Position numbers and translations under genes: made by a program. From assembly GCF_947496485.1 (NCBI RefSeq), contig NZ_CANMCZ010000002.1, forward strand, positions 434,001 to 498,000: 64,000 nt of DNA, written 5' to 3'. Positions 54,201-63,951 of the stretch are shown piece after piece (position 1 is the stretch's first letter; the number at the start of each line of letters is the position of its first letter). Source of the DNA: an uncultured Winogradskyella sp. (GTDB lineage: Bacteria; Bacteroidota; Bacteroidia; Flavobacteriales; Flavobacteriaceae). Below the pieces are notes generated by a model. That model had not been told where the DNA came from. It saw only the letters and a program-made list of their open reading frames with translations, and did not search any database.

Positions 54201-57200
54201 TAGTTTAGCTTACAGTATTGATGGAGGCACAACATTTGTAAGTTCAAATGTTTTTACAGGACTTGGCGTAGGTAATTACGATATCATAGTTCAATATACT
54301 TCAGGAACATCAGTATGTATTACAAATCCTCAAACCGCGACAATTAATTCGAACATAGCTATTTCAGGCACAGCAGAATTAACGACACCATTAAGTTGTA
54401 TTGGAGATGGCGTAATTACGGTTACAGCTGTTACAGGTGGTGATGCACCATATACATATAGTATTGATGGAGTTACATTTCAAACTAGTAATGTATTTAC
54501 AGGTTTAACTCAAGGCACATATACTATAACCGTTAAAGATGATAATGATTGTACTTCAGTAACAAATGATATTACTATTGATGCTTTAAACCCACCAACA
54601 GATTTAGAGTTCGATAACCCATCAATAACATGTCCAACAAATGCCACAACTGTTTCCATTACTGGAACAACTGGTGGAACAGGAATACTAGAATATCAAA
54701 TTATTGCACCTGCTTCAGCAGCGACAGTTTATCAAACATCTGCAGCATTTTCTGGTTTAGAACCTGGAACTTATACTTTCCAAGTTAGAGATGAAAATGA
54801 TTGTACTTATAGTGAATCTCATACAATTGATCCTATTCCAACACCAACATTAAATGTGGTACTAACTGAAGATTTAGATTGTACAGCTACACCAGATGCA
54901 GTGCTCACAGGAACCATATCAGGACCTGCACCATATACTTATGCTGTATCAATAAATGGAAGCCCATATTCATCTTTAGGAGCAACAGGAACACCATTTA
55001 TATATTCTACACCTAATGCTGGAGACTATCAGTTTGAAATTACTGATGCCAATGGTTGTACTGCTGAATCAGCGATTATAAATGTAGAACCTCTATCTCT
55101 ACCAGCATTGACTTTGGTAGCACAAAGTCAGCCTATATTATGTAATGGAGATTCCAATGGAGCCATAGATGTAACAATTGATAGTACAGTTGGTACACCT
55201 CCTTTTACGATTAATGTAAACAATGATACTACGAGTACCGATTACGGAACACAAACCTCTGGATTGCCAGCAGGAACTTATACAGTAACACTTACAGATT
55301 CTAAATCTTGTACAGCTACTGAAACAGTAACTATTAATGAACCAGACCCAATTGTAATAGATTATAATGCTATAGACATTACATGTGATGCAAGTGGATT
55401 ATCGCAAGGATCAATAATTATAAATTCTGTTACAGGTGGAACAGCACCTTATGACTATATGGTAACTGGTACAAATGGATATTCAAATTCAGAATCGAAT
55501 ATGACTGGATCAACTTCTGTAAACTTTGATGTAGTTGACTTTGGTCTATACCAAATTAATGTAGTCGATGCCAACGGCTGTTCTGTATTAGTACAAGATG
55601 TACTTGTCGCTTCTCCTCCAACGGACTTAGATATAAATATTAATACTTCTGTAGATTGTTCTACCGGTGGAACTGCTGAAGTAAGCGTAGGTTCTACATT
55701 AGCAAGTGCTGGTCCATTTTGGTTCAGTATATACCAAGGACCATCTTCAGTTTATCCACTTCCTGCGGGTACATGGATCCCAGAAGATGCTGTTGGTAGT
55801 CAATCTGCTACATTTAACAACTTAACACCTGGTGTGGTTTATACCTTTATAGTTTATGATGAATCTACACTCTGTAGTTATTATGAACCTGCAACAGCAC
55901 CAATCCCAACCTCATCAACATTAACTGCAACAGCAGTTAGTGCGAACAATATAACTTGTACCGGAAGTGCTGATGGTAATGTTTCTTTTACTGTAAATAG
56001 CATTTATGGTTCAGCTGTAAATATAGATTATGAAATATTTGATTCTTTATCTTTAAATAGTACAGGTGTTAGTAACTCTGGTACTGTGCCAGCTAATGGA
56101 TCATTAACAATATCTGACTTGGGACCTTTACCATTTGGTAATTATTATGTCAATATAGTTGAGACCTCTGGACCAAATTCTGGTTGTGGTGTGGTAACAA
56201 TACCTTTCAATATTACAGAATCTGCTATATTATTAGAACTTTCTACCTCATTAAATCAAAATGCAAATTGTAATGCCAACTCTGGAGTAATAAGTGCTAT
56301 TGCTCAAAATGGAACAGCACCTTATCAATATCAGATTACCACTACTCCAACTGCACCATTGGCTTCAGATACTTCTTGGGCTTCAGCAAGTGTATTTAAT
56401 GTTGATACTGGTGATTATTATGTTCATGTTTTAGATGCATATGGTTGTATCATTTCGAGTCCAATCATAGTTGTGCCATTAGATCCTTCGCCTGTAATTT
56501 CAGCAGTTGTAAATAATCAATGTACAGTTACCGAAGGTAGTTTTGACATAGATGTAACTCTAGATACAGCCGGCACAGCTCCTTATCGATACAGTATTGA
56601 CGGTGGTACTTTTCAAGCATTAACAGCACCATTCACGCTCTCTAATTTATATTCAGGAACTCATACTGTAGAAATACGTGACGCTAATGGTTGTGGAAAT
56701 TTAGTGTCTTTAGATATTGAAGCTCCAATTACAATATCACCTGAAGTTACAGCAATACCATCTTGTAATAACGATGATGGTGAGATAACAATGACAACGA
56801 CTGGTGGTTCCGGTACTTATACGTACAGTATTTTACCAAATCCAGCATCGATTAGTATAACTGGTGATGTTATTTCTGGGTTACCGGCAGGTTTATATAC
56901 TATAACTATTACCGATACAGTAACACTCTGTACTGAAGAAGTTACAGTTAATTTGTCTGAAGCAGTAATTCCAATGTTTACTTTAACACCAACTCCAATA
57001 ACTTGTTTTAGTGATAATAGTGGATCTTTTGATATAGACATTACAAATTACACAGGTACTTATACTTATGAAGTATTTGATGCTTTAGGAACTTCAGTAA
57101 CTGGTATTGTAAGTGCAAATACGTCTACAAATCCACAAACTGTATCAGGAATGGATGCTGGATTGTTCTCAGTAGTGATTACTGAAACTGCTTTTCCATT

Positions 57201-59481
57201 CTGTTCTAATACATCTAATGTGGTTATAGAGTCACCTACAGAAGCTTTAACTCTTGTGATTTCTGAAACTTCTGATGTTACCTGTAATAACAATCAGGGA
57301 ACAATCACTGCAATTGCAGCTGGTGGTTGGGGAGATTTTGAATATGAATTGACTGGTGACGCAACCGTTGCCTATTCGTCAAATAATATATTTACAGATT
57401 TATCAGCTGGAACTTATACTGTAAATGTAAGAGATGCTGGAGGTTGTATAGTGTCTGAAATTATCACTTTAGACGAACCTTCACCAATTACAGCAACATT
57501 TACACCAAGTACAACGGCTTTAGCGTGTTTTGGAGATCAAGATGCTAGTATAACAATTACAAATGTAACTGGTGGACAAGGTGCAAACTACACCTATACA
57601 CTTAACACTATTTTACCAACACCAAGTACTTCTGGTCCGCAAACCTCAAATGTATTTGACAACTTAGGTCCAGGAACTTATTCTGTTAGAATTACAGATG
57701 GTTTTGATTGTGAATTAACATCTATTGATATTGTTATTGCTGAGCCTACTCCAATTGAAGCAAGTTTAGTACGAGCAACAACACAAAGTTGTTTAGTTGA
57801 ATCTACTCTAACTTTAAGCGCTACAGGAGGAACAGGAACGTATTCCTACAGTGATAATCCAAGTTTTTCAACTATACTTGGTTCTTTTAGCTCATCTACT
57901 ACATTCAGTGTTCCACCAGGGACTTACTCATATTATGTTAGAGATGTAAATGGTTGTGTAGCAAATGTATCTAACGAAATTGCTGTAGATCCTTTACCTG
58001 ACCTTACATTGACGCTTGAGGCTTCTAATTTAACTATTAATTGTAATGGTGATAATAACGGATCAATTTCTGCAACAGCACAAGGAGGGCTAGGTAATTA
58101 TGTGTACACTTTACAAGATGGTTCAGGAACCGCAATTACAGCAACCCAAAATAGTTCTGGATATTTCACAGAGCTATTTGCCGGAACTTACATTGTCGTT
58201 GTAGAAAGTGGTGATTGTATAACAACTTCCGCACCAATTAGTATTACTGAACCAAGTGCACCAATTGAAGCAACCATAGCAGTTAACAACGTTACTTGTG
58301 CAGGTAATAATAATGGATCAGTTGAAATTACAGCATCAGGTGGAACAGGAATTATTAAATATGCGATTTCACCTCAATTAAATCAATTCTTTGATACAAA
58401 TACATTTGAAAACTTAGCACCTGGTGATTATGATATCATTGTTCAAGATGTTTTGGGTTGTTACTTAACCTTCAATTTCACAATTTCTGAACCAACGCCT
58501 GTTATTCTTAGTATCGTTGCTGATTCTATTTTCCCAGAGTTGTGTCAAGATGATGCCAATGGCGAATTTAGTATCGATATTTCTGGTGGAAATTTACCAT
58601 ATAGTGTAAGTCTGGATGATTATGAAGGTATTTATACCACAGGTAGCGCAACACAAACAGAATTCGACTTTACTAACTTATCCGGCGGAGACCACATAGT
58701 ATTTGTTAGAGATGCACTAGGTTGTGAGTCGGAATGGAATATCACTTTTCCAGAATCAGTAATCATAGATCCACAAGTAGTGGTTGAAAATATTTGTGAA
58801 AATAATACACAGGGTAATGTTGTAAAGGTTACTGTTGATGACTCTATTACTGATCCAATAGATTTAGATTATTCGTTAGATGGTGGTCCATATCAAGCAA
58901 GTAATGTGTTTATGAATGTCCCAGTAGGAACAAATCATTATATCGATGTAAGACATACCAATGGCTGTATTCAAACTACAGAATTCTTTGAAATTGAAGA
59001 TTATGAACCTGTTGCCTTAACCTTTACAGAAGGTCAACTCAATGAATTTATTGCAAATGCTTCAGGTGGAACTGGTGATTATCAGTTTACCATGAATGGT
59101 GAGGACTACGGTAGTGTTAATAACTACATCATAACTGAGTCAGGATTATATACTGTTACCGTTACAGATAGTAGTGGTTGTTTTGCAACTGCCCAAATTG
59201 AATTAGAGTTTATTGATCTCTGTATCCCTAATTGGTTTACGCCAAATGGTGATGGCGAATACGATACTTGGGCACCTGGTTGTTCAGAAAACTATCCGAA
59301 TCTTACTTTCGACATTTTTGATAGATATGGACGTAAGGTCGCTGAGTATAATGTAGGTCAGGTTTGGGATGGAAGATATAACGGAACAGAATTACCAACT
59401 GGTGATTATTGGTATGTCGTTAAAACTAATGACGTCAATGTAGATAAAGAATTTGTTGGACACTTTACCCTTTACAGATAA
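51262..59481 (+). CDS. Giant SprB-like adhesin with T9SS type B domain
   Basis: The start is placed at the ATG at 51262 (MKKPTFSRIAIVVILLILGQ), giving a clean signal peptide; the track start adds 13 residues. Residues ~35-370 are an N-terminal beta domain seen in other Flavobacteriaceae adhesins. Residues ~375-500 form a DUF11-like module (IVLTKIVEDDLGND). From ~790 to ~2660 there are about twenty SprB-type repeats of 80-90 residues, each with a pattern like GGTxPYxYS...GTYxVTVxDxxGC. The last ~85 residues are CHU_C (NWFTPNGDGEYDTWAPGCSE, GRYNGTELPTGDYWYVV). SprB is the mobile adhesin of flavobacterial gliding. Here the flanking PorP/SprF genes support T9SS export and surface display. Confidence 0.92.
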   Translation: MKKPTFSRIAIVVILLILGQQMFAQNLVPFSPRYDQAIKGDILLIGNSNVGLHVSDPYNGNDTNDQVDAAVYVDIDGDASTFNSSTADLDVPSDQSCYQIVYAGLYWSAVVNGDEPISEVKFKVPGSPYMDITGTEIYYQNAANNSQSNTYAYYHDVTDILTALPNPEGTYGVANISTLVGPKPNSEGLSAGWSLFVVYEDPLLPSKYITSFDGFTKITSTINETFPVSGFNTIPTGPVRAKFAFNTIEGDRGYTGDYLELNGTAISATNNAGTVIRPTNNFFNSSVSDIDPVTNTSELFNNKNPNSSNTLGFDSGIINIPNPGNTLIPNNATSADISLGSNLDIYYYYFSAFAIEIIAPNIVLTKIVEDDLGNDIGGQLVGLGSSLNYVIGFQNTGNDDATNFTIRDILPINIIYNHPTDLVLPTGVTVVSYNPTTRELVLSVDDSLVEENDPVYEIRIEVQVVDDCGQLADACSNIINNQAYATYQGTINPDFTITDDPSYSSNTGCLISPQATNFLADLDCTFEQDEILCGDSIELTAANGYDSYAWSTSPTGTPVIGTTQTITATATGTYYSYNTAIAPCQSIVQQFNVELFGSNTTNPVIPYADEVVTCPNDGKPLPNIFLCGANDSRLIETNISSSTSIIWEKLDESSCAAVADEDCANEDAACTWNEVGNGPNFLADTSGQYRITINYPGGCFVQFYFNVYENLLDATVVSTDIICTTDGSITVNGVPSGYEYSIDNTNFQTSNVFSVSTAGTYTVYIRQTGVPTNPCVFTVPDVQITDRDFTGANTVTQPLCYGDKGSIHLAANDADPQYTFTLYNGATLVNSVGPIIENNYTFDNLNPGTYTATLETENGCIFTEDITIIEPPLLTVTAAITAPLTCNDGEITVYPVGGTPPYFYFVNSATVFQSVPEIAVTTAGVYNITVVDSNNCSANTSITVDAIPAPDFTVSTTNILCGDSSDSGALTINVTNANGNSLAYSIDGGTTFVSSNVFTGLGVGNYDIIVQYTSGTSVCITNPQTATINSNIAISGTAELTTPLSCIGDGVITVTAVTGGDAPYTYSIDGVTFQTSNVFTGLTQGTYTITVKDDNDCTSVTNDITIDALNPPTDLEFDNPSITCPTNATTVSITGTTGGTGILEYQIIAPASAATVYQTSAAFSGLEPGTYTFQVRDENDCTYSESHTIDPIPTPTLNVVLTEDLDCTATPDAVLTGTISGPAPYTYAVSINGSPYSSLGATGTPFIYSTPNAGDYQFEITDANGCTAESAIINVEPLSLPALTLVAQSQPILCNGDSNGAIDVTIDSTVGTPPFTINVNNDTTSTDYGTQTSGLPAGTYTVTLTDSKSCTATETVTINEPDPIVIDYNAIDITCDASGLSQGSIIINSVTGGTAPYDYMVTGTNGYSNSESNMTGSTSVNFDVVDFGLYQINVVDANGCSVLVQDVLVASPPTDLDININTSVDCSTGGTAEVSVGSTLASAGPFWFSIYQGPSSVYPLPAGTWIPEDAVGSQSATFNNLTPGVVYTFIVYDESTLCSYYEPATAPIPTSSTLTATAVSANNITCTGSADGNVSFTVNSIYGSAVNIDYEIFDSLSLNSTGVSNSGTVPANGSLTISDLGPLPFGNYYVNIVETSGPNSGCGVVTIPFNITESAILLELSTSLNQNANCNANSGVISAIAQNGTAPYQYQITTTPTAPLASDTSWASASVFNVDTGDYYVHVLDAYGCIISSPIIVVPLDPSPVISAVVNNQCTVTEGSFDIDVTLDTAGTAPYRYSIDGGTFQALTAPFTLSNLYSGTHTVEIRDANGCGNLVSLDIEAPITISPEVTAIPSCNNDDGEITMTTTGGSGTYTYSILPNPASISITGDVISGLPAGLYTITITDTVTLCTEEVTVNLSEAVIPMFTLTPTPITCFSDNSGSFDIDITNYTGTYTYEVFDALGTSVTGIVSANTSTNPQTVSGMDAGLFSVVITETAFPFCSNTSNVVIESPTEALTLVISETSDVTCNNNQGTITAIAAGGWGDFEYELTGDATVAYSSNNIFTDLSAGTYTVNVRDAGGCIVSEIITLDEPSPITATFTPSTTALACFGDQDASITITNVTGGQGANYTYTLNTILPTPSTSGPQTSNVFDNLGPGTYSVRITDGFDCELTSIDIVIAEPTPIEASLVRATTQSCLVESTLTLSATGGTGTYSYSDNPSFSTILGSFSSSTTFSVPPGTYSYYVRDVNGCVANVSNEIAVDPLPDLTLTLEASNLTINCNGDNNGSISATAQGGLGNYVYTLQDGSGTAITATQNSSGYFTELFAGTYIVVVESGDCITTSAPISITEPSAPIEATIAVNNVTCAGNNNGSVEITASGGTGIIKYAISPQLNQFFDTNTFENLAPGDYDIIVQDVLGCYLTFNFTISEPTPVILSIVADSIFPELCQDDANGEFSIDISGGNLPYSVSLDDYEGIYTTGSATQTEFDFTNLSGGDHIVFVRDALGCESEWNITFPESVIIDPQVVVENICENNTQGNVVKVTVDDSITDPIDLDYSLDGGPYQASNVFMNVPVGTNHYIDVRHTNGCIQTTEFFEIEDYEPVALTFTEGQLNEFIANASGGTGDYQFTMNGEDYGSVNNYIITESGLYTVTVTDSSGCFATAQIELEFIDLCIPNWFTPNGDGEYDTWAPGCSENYPNLTFDIFDRYGRKVAEYNVGQVWDGRYNGTELPTGDYWYVVKTNDVNVDKEFVGHFTLYR

Positions 59482-59498
59482 AACTAAAAGATACTAAG

Positions 59499-60482
59499 AT
59501 GAAAAAAATAACACTATATATACTACTTTTGGTTATGTCTTATGGCTATAGTCAAGAGTTAAACTTGCCAGTATTCACGCAATATTTAGCAGATAATGAT
59601 TTTGTCATTTCACCAACCTATGCAGGTATTGGGGATAACTTAAAAATTAGAGCCAATGGATTAACACAATGGGTTGGAATAAAAAATGCGCCAGATAATC
59701 AATCCCTATATGCAGATTTTAGAATAGCCGATCGCTCTGGTGTTGGTATCTCTGCTTACAATGATAAGAATGGTAACACACGACAAAAAGGTGTAAAATT
59801 TTCATTTGCACATCATTTGACCTTAGATTATAAATCGAAACAGTTCCTGTCTTTTGGGTTATCTTATAATATTAATAGTTTTAGAATAGATATTGAAAAT
59901 TTTAATACTACCTATGAAACACCCATCATTGACCCGAGCATAACTGATGATAGATCTATTTCTAATAATAATTTTGATTTTGGATTTTTATACCGTTGGA
60001 AGGCATTTTATCTGAGTATGAATGCTAATAACATAATGAAAAAGGATATTGATGTTGAAAGAGGTGCAGAACCAAACCAACTTTTAAATTATCAAATCTA
60101 TACTGGTCTTGTTTTAAAGAGTAATAGCAACAAGGATGTAGAGTTTGAACCTTCCATATTTTTCCAAATGTTTGATAGTGACAATCGCTCTAGTACAGAT
60201 GTAAATTTTAAATACCGGAAATTTAATAGAAAAGGAGATTATTATTTTTTAGGAGGATCATACCGTTTTCTTAATGATCAATTTTTTAAACCTCTAAATG
60301 TTGGACCAATAGCAGGTATTACGTTTGATAAGCTGTTCTTTGCGTATTCGTATCAGTTTACTATAAATGACTTAGCTGGCTTTAATTCAGGGACACATAT
60401 GGTTACTATTGGGTTGGACTTTCTACAAGGAGCAAGTAATTGTGCTTGTACTAAAGGAACTAGTCAGAGTTATTATAGGTAG
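59499..60482 (+). CDS. sprF: PorP/SprF family outer-membrane protein
   Basis: A 327-residue protein of the standard SprF type: signal peptide MKKITLYILLLVMSYGYSQE, then LPVFTQYLADNDFVISPTYA, NGLTQWVGIKNAPDNQSLYA and GVGISAYNDKNGNTRQKGVK, the conserved early segments of the family, with a C-terminal barrel. SprF is required for export or surface attachment of SprB. It begins 17 bases after the giant adhesin stop, so it is almost certainly its dedicated partner. The symbol follows the family; orthology to F. johnsoniae sprF was not tested. Confidence 0.9.
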   Translation: MKKITLYILLLVMSYGYSQELNLPVFTQYLADNDFVISPTYAGIGDNLKIRANGLTQWVGIKNAPDNQSLYADFRIADRSGVGISAYNDKNGNTRQKGVKFSFAHHLTLDYKSKQFLSFGLSYNINSFRIDIENFNTTYETPIIDPSITDDRSISNNNFDFGFLYRWKAFYLSMNANNIMKKDIDVERGAEPNQLLNYQIYTGLVLKSNSNKDVEFEPSIFFQMFDSDNRSSTDVNFKYRKFNRKGDYYFLGGSYRFLNDQFFKPLNVGPIAGITFDKLFFAYSYQFTINDLAGFNSGTHMVTIGLDFLQGASNCACTKGTSQSYYR

Positions 60483-60506
60483 GCAATAATATTTAGTTTA
60501 GGCTAA

Positions 60507-61373
60507 TTAATCAACCTCCAATTTATAGCCGACTCCATGGACATTAGTCAATTTTATAGAGGTATCTGACTTTAATTTCTTGCGTAGTTTAGAAATATAA
60601 GTATCTAGGCTTCGACCTACAAAAACACCATTGTCCTCCCAAACACGCTTAGTCAGTTCATCGCGTTTTATAATTTGATTTGGATTAGCTACAAAAAGAG
60701 CTAAGAGTTCACATTCTTTTTTAGATAATGCAATTTCTTGGGCCTCCTTAACAAGCTTATTCTGCTCAGGATAAAAGTAGAAACTGCCTAGTTTTTCACT
60801 AGCTCCATTTTTTAAATTTACTTTTTTGGATTTTGTTACCTTATTTTTCAAAAGAAATGCAATTGAGATAAGAATTAAAAGTATGATTGTTTTAATTATA
60901 GCATCCTTAACTGAAGTTGTTTCAGCTTTATTTATAAACTTTAATTCAATGATATAACAAGCTTCAGGTAAATATCTGCCACCACAGGGTACAATAGTAC
61001 TTTCTTCTTCCGCACTCATTTGATAACTGTACGCCACTTCCCTATCGCTACATTGCAATACTTCTACCCTATAATACTCTGACAACCGAGATGCTTTAAT
61101 ACTTTCCTGTATAATAGAAACCAAATTACTTGGTTCAAAGGACAATGTATTATTAAAAGTGATTTGATATTTATTAGCTTCTAATTCTAGAACAGGCAAT
61201 ATTAAAGATGTGGAATCTTGGTTAGATAGTAAAAGTTTATTACCAACAGCTCTCAAAGCAATTTTAGTACGCTCAGAAAAGTCATCATCATATTCACTAG
61301 AACATGATGAAGCCATGACTATAAAAACAATAATTAATAATTGGTTAAGTATATAAAAAGTAATTCGATTCAT
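60507..61373 (-). CDS. Membrane-spanning winged-helix regulator (ToxR-like topology)
   Basis: The start is placed at 61373 (MNRITFYILNQLLIIVFIVM), since it yields a good signal/lipobox-like N-terminus ending ASSCSS. Residues ~25-165 are probably periplasmic. A transmembrane helix (IIKTIILLILISIAFLLKNK) follows, then an OmpR-type DNA-binding domain (LSKKECELLALFVANPNQII, VGRSLDTYISKLRKKLK, HGVGYKLEVD). There is no receiver domain, so this is a one-component sensor that would act directly at promoters. It is divergent from the YceI gene. Three TTGACA(CT) repeats lie in the shared region, a candidate binding site. The periplasmic signal is unknown. Confidence 0.85.
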   Translation of the reverse strand: MNRITFYILNQLLIIVFIVMASSCSSEYDDDFSERTKIALRAVGNKLLLSNQDSTSLILPVLELEANKYQITFNNTLSFEPSNLVSIIQESIKASRLSEYYRVEVLQCSDREVAYSYQMSAEEESTIVPCGGRYLPEACYIIELKFINKAETTSVKDAIIKTIILLILISIAFLLKNKVTKSKKVNLKNGASEKLGSFYFYPEQNKLVKEAQEIALSKKECELLALFVANPNQIIKRDELTKRVWEDNGVFVGRSLDTYISKLRKKLKSDTSIKLTNVHGVGYKLEVD

Positions 61374-61399
61374 AATTAATGTAAATAACATACAATTCT

Positions 61400-61446
61400 T
61401 TGACATTTTACAAGTGTTGACACTTCTTTTACATTTTTTTGACACT
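61400..61446. promoter_or_regulatory. Candidate operator: three TTGACA(CT) repeats
   Basis: TTGACATT (61400-61407), TTGACACT (61417-61424) and TTGACACT (61439-61446) lie in direct order, 17 and 22 bases apart. The middle one is also part of AGTGT-TG-ACACT. Direct repeats ~two helical turns apart are typical of OmpR-type winged-helix binding. They sit between the regulator and the yceI-like gene. The likely yceI -7 element is TAGTTTTA at 61465-61472. Confidence 0.5.
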
Positions 61447-61506
61447 CTTTGATTTTGATCACTCTAGTTTTATCCAAACAAATATTAATCATAAAAAATT
61501 ATTACA

Positions 61507-62082
61507 ATGAAAAAACGAATAGTATTAATCGCATGCACAACCTTATCAATTGTATATTCTTATGCTCAAAATGAAATTAGTAAAACTCTAGAAATTGATA
61601 CTAAGAAAAGTGAACTCAAATGGTCTGGGGAATATGCGTTTTATTTTGGTGGACATAATGGCACTATCAGTTTTGAAGAAGGTTATTTTATAAAAAATGA
61701 CGATGTCATTTCTGGAGGCGAATTTATCATTGATATGACTTCTATAGTTTGTAATGACATAGATGATGAAGAAGCGAACGAAGGACTTATAGATCATTTA
61801 AAGAACGAGGATTTTTTTAATGTAGAAAAGTTTAAAACGGCTAAACTTGTTATTACTAGTGTTGAGTATCATGACAATACTCGTATAAAAGTTTACGCAA
61901 ATCTTACCATAAAAAATATAACTTTACCTATTAATTTTCAAGCAGAAGTCGATTATGAAAAACAACAAATGACTACAAAATTTAAAATAGACAGACAACG
62001 TTGGGGAATTGACTACAACAGTAAATTAAGAGACGGAGCCATTGCAGATGGAATTGGGTTTGAAGTTACACTAAGTTTATAA
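61507..62082 (+). CDS. YceI family periplasmic lipid-binding protein
   Basis: A signal peptide (ending SYAQNE) precedes a 170-residue YceI lipocalin-like domain: IDTKKSELKWSGEYAFYFGG, GGEFIIDMTSIVCNDIDDEE, LIDHLKNEDFFNVEKFKTAK and the end FKIDRQRWGIDYNSKLRDGA. Members bind isoprenoid quinones or other long lipids in the periplasm. Control by the divergent membrane regulator is likely from the shared intergenic repeats. It is followed after three bases by an exported protein of unknown function. Confidence 0.92.
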   Translation: MKKRIVLIACTTLSIVYSYAQNEISKTLEIDTKKSELKWSGEYAFYFGGHNGTISFEEGYFIKNDDVISGGEFIIDMTSIVCNDIDDEEANEGLIDHLKNEDFFNVEKFKTAKLVITSVEYHDNTRIKVYANLTIKNITLPINFQAEVDYEKQQMTTKFKIDRQRWGIDYNSKLRDGAIADGIGFEVTLSL

Positions 62083-62085
62083 ATA

Positions 62086-62676
62086 ATGATAAAGAAAACA
62101 GTAATGCTAACAATACTACTATTCTATACTATAGCAGCATTTCCACAAGATGAAAATCATTTAGAAATTTTAGAAGCAGATAGTACATGGGTAAAAGAAA
62201 TTATAAAGTTCCCTCTCAGTTTCGCTCCAGAAATTAACTATGAAGGCTATGAAGATCTAAGATTTGCTAAGAATTGGAGAAAACCTGAAAGTCCTGAGTT
62301 TTGGACATATGTTATCGCTTGGAATATTAATTTACAATCACCACCAACCGTTGAGATGTTAGAAGCGAATCTAAAACTATATTACGACGGTTTAATGACT
62401 GCAGTAAATAAGGATAAAGACTTCATTATTCCTAAAACTATAATAAGTATTAATGGAATTAAAGATAAATCACTAAGCTATAGAGGTAACATGAAAGTTT
62501 ATGATTCCTTTTTTACAAAAGAAGTTATTAATCTAAATATTGACATAGAAACTAACTATTGTGAAGAACAAAATAAATATGTTATGCTCTTTAGGGTCTC
62601 TTCATTAGGTTTTGAAAATAGCATTTGGAAAATTCTAAAAGAAGTAAGATTGATTCAAAACCATTGCGATAAGTAA
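62086..62676 (+). CDS. Exported protein, 196 aa, downstream of YceI
   Basis: Signal peptide MIKKTVMLTILLFYTIAAFP, then an alpha/beta soluble region with DSTWVKEIIKFPLSFAPEIN and PEFWTYVIAWNINLQSPPTV. I do not recognise a domain. The three-base gap to the YceI gene indicates an operon, so it may share that gene's lipid or stress role. It has no T9SS sorting domain or lipobox, suggesting a periplasmic location. Confidence 0.75.
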   Translation: MIKKTVMLTILLFYTIAAFPQDENHLEILEADSTWVKEIIKFPLSFAPEINYEGYEDLRFAKNWRKPESPEFWTYVIAWNINLQSPPTVEMLEANLKLYYDGLMTAVNKDKDFIIPKTIISINGIKDKSLSYRGNMKVYDSFFTKEVINLNIDIETNYCEEQNKYVMLFRVSSLGFENSIWKILKEVRLIQNHCDK

Positions 62677-63072
62677 TATTATATAACACAATATTTATCA
62701 GTATATTACATTTTTATAAAATTTATAACTTGCATAGATAGTTTTTAGCAATATGGCACTAATTATATTAAGTCTTTATATGACCATATTTAATAATATT
62801 TTTATCAATTACTGTGTTAATCGCTGAAATATGCATTTCAACAAATATCTCCCTTTTTCTTATCCTTGAATGTGACGAAGTTCTAGTTTCTGGCTCTAAC
62901 AGTTGTGCATTGATAATCTTTTAGTTAAGGGTTCAATGCGTCATAATTCAATTGATTTATAGAGTTTTAAAGACTTAAACATTGCTAAGTACATCAATTC
63001 AAAGGATTTATATTCAATTAGTCGATAATTAGATTCATTTGATACTGAAATGGTTAATTTTAGGTGCTCTAA
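62677..63072. other. Intergenic stretch, nothing recognised
   Basis: Nearly 400 AT-rich bases without coding character, repeat or clear terminator. No matching -33/-7 pair was found close to the next gene. Confidence 0.5.
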
Positions 63073-63951
63073 ATGAATAAACTTAAAATAATATCGCTTA
63101 TAAAAATATGCGCCTTCACTGTATTTCTGGGAAGAGCCTATCAGTTATATTTTTTTGGTGCACCGTTTAGAGCTATACTTTGGGACGAAAGTCTATTGAC
63201 ACCAATAGTAGAAGGAATTTTCAACTATCCTTGGTATGAATATGCCACAAGTCCAAAAGTAAATGCATGGATTGAAGGATTTACAAAAGCTTGTAGTCTT
63301 ATATTTTTTGCAGCAGCATTTATATGCTTATTCTGGGATAGAATAAAGCTAAAAAAGGTTAAATCATTTATTGTGGGTTTAGCTTTACTATTGCTTCTAT
63401 TTATTGGGATATGCATGGTGAAAGACAAAAATTATGAATACTTATTGTTTTTTGAATTATTCATACAATTTGCCGCACCAATTATGTTATTATTTAATGT
63501 CAAGTTAGATATAACTAAAGATAAAAAAATTGTTAATGGTTTAAAATTGGCTATTGCATGCACATTTATTGCACATGGTCTTTTTGCTATGGGACTGATA
63601 TATTTGCCAGGTCATTTTGTAGATATGACTATAATTATACTTGGTGTCACTGAACCGCAGGCAACTACGTTATTGTATGTTGTTGGTGTTTTAGATATTA
63701 TAACTTCAGTTTTATTGTTTGTACCAAAATTATCTAAATATGCATTAATGTATATGATTTTTTGGGGTTTCACTACCGCTTTTGCAAGGTTAGTTGCGGG
63801 CTTTAGTTCTAACTTTATTTTCATGTCATTGCATAACAGTGTGTTTTTAGTTATTTATAGATTATCACATGGAATTTTACCATTCATAGTCCTTGTGATG
63901 GAGGAAAAATTTAAAATGAAAATTATTAAAATACCTACTAATGAAAACTAA
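63073..63951 (+). CDS. Eight-helix membrane protein
   Basis: About eight hydrophobic segments, e.g. FIVGLALLLLLFIGICMV, LLFFELFIQFAAPIMLLF, LYVVGVLDIITSVLLFVP and VFLVIYRLSHGILPFIVLVM, with no signal peptide and short loops. The arrangement is reminiscent of DoxX-like or other small redox-linked membrane proteins, but no diagnostic motif is present. Its end overlaps the start of a further gene that runs off the window, so it is the first gene of an operon. Confidence 0.72.
   Translation: MNKLKIISLIKICAFTVFLGRAYQLYFFGAPFRAILWDESLLTPIVEGIFNYPWYEYATSPKVNAWIEGFTKACSLIFFAAAFICLFWDRIKLKKVKSFIVGLALLLLLFIGICMVKDKNYEYLLFFELFIQFAAPIMLLFNVKLDITKDKKIVNGLKLAIACTFIAHGLFAMGLIYLPGHFVDMTIIILGVTEPQATTLLYVVGVLDIITSVLLFVPKLSKYALMYMIFWGFTTAFARLVAGFSSNFIFMSLHNSVFLVIYRLSHGILPFIVLVMEEKFKMKIIKIPTNEN

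Noticed and set aside
56817-57293. Antisense ORFs within the giant adhesin gene
   Set aside because: Shadows of the SprB-type repeats with no independent coding signal.
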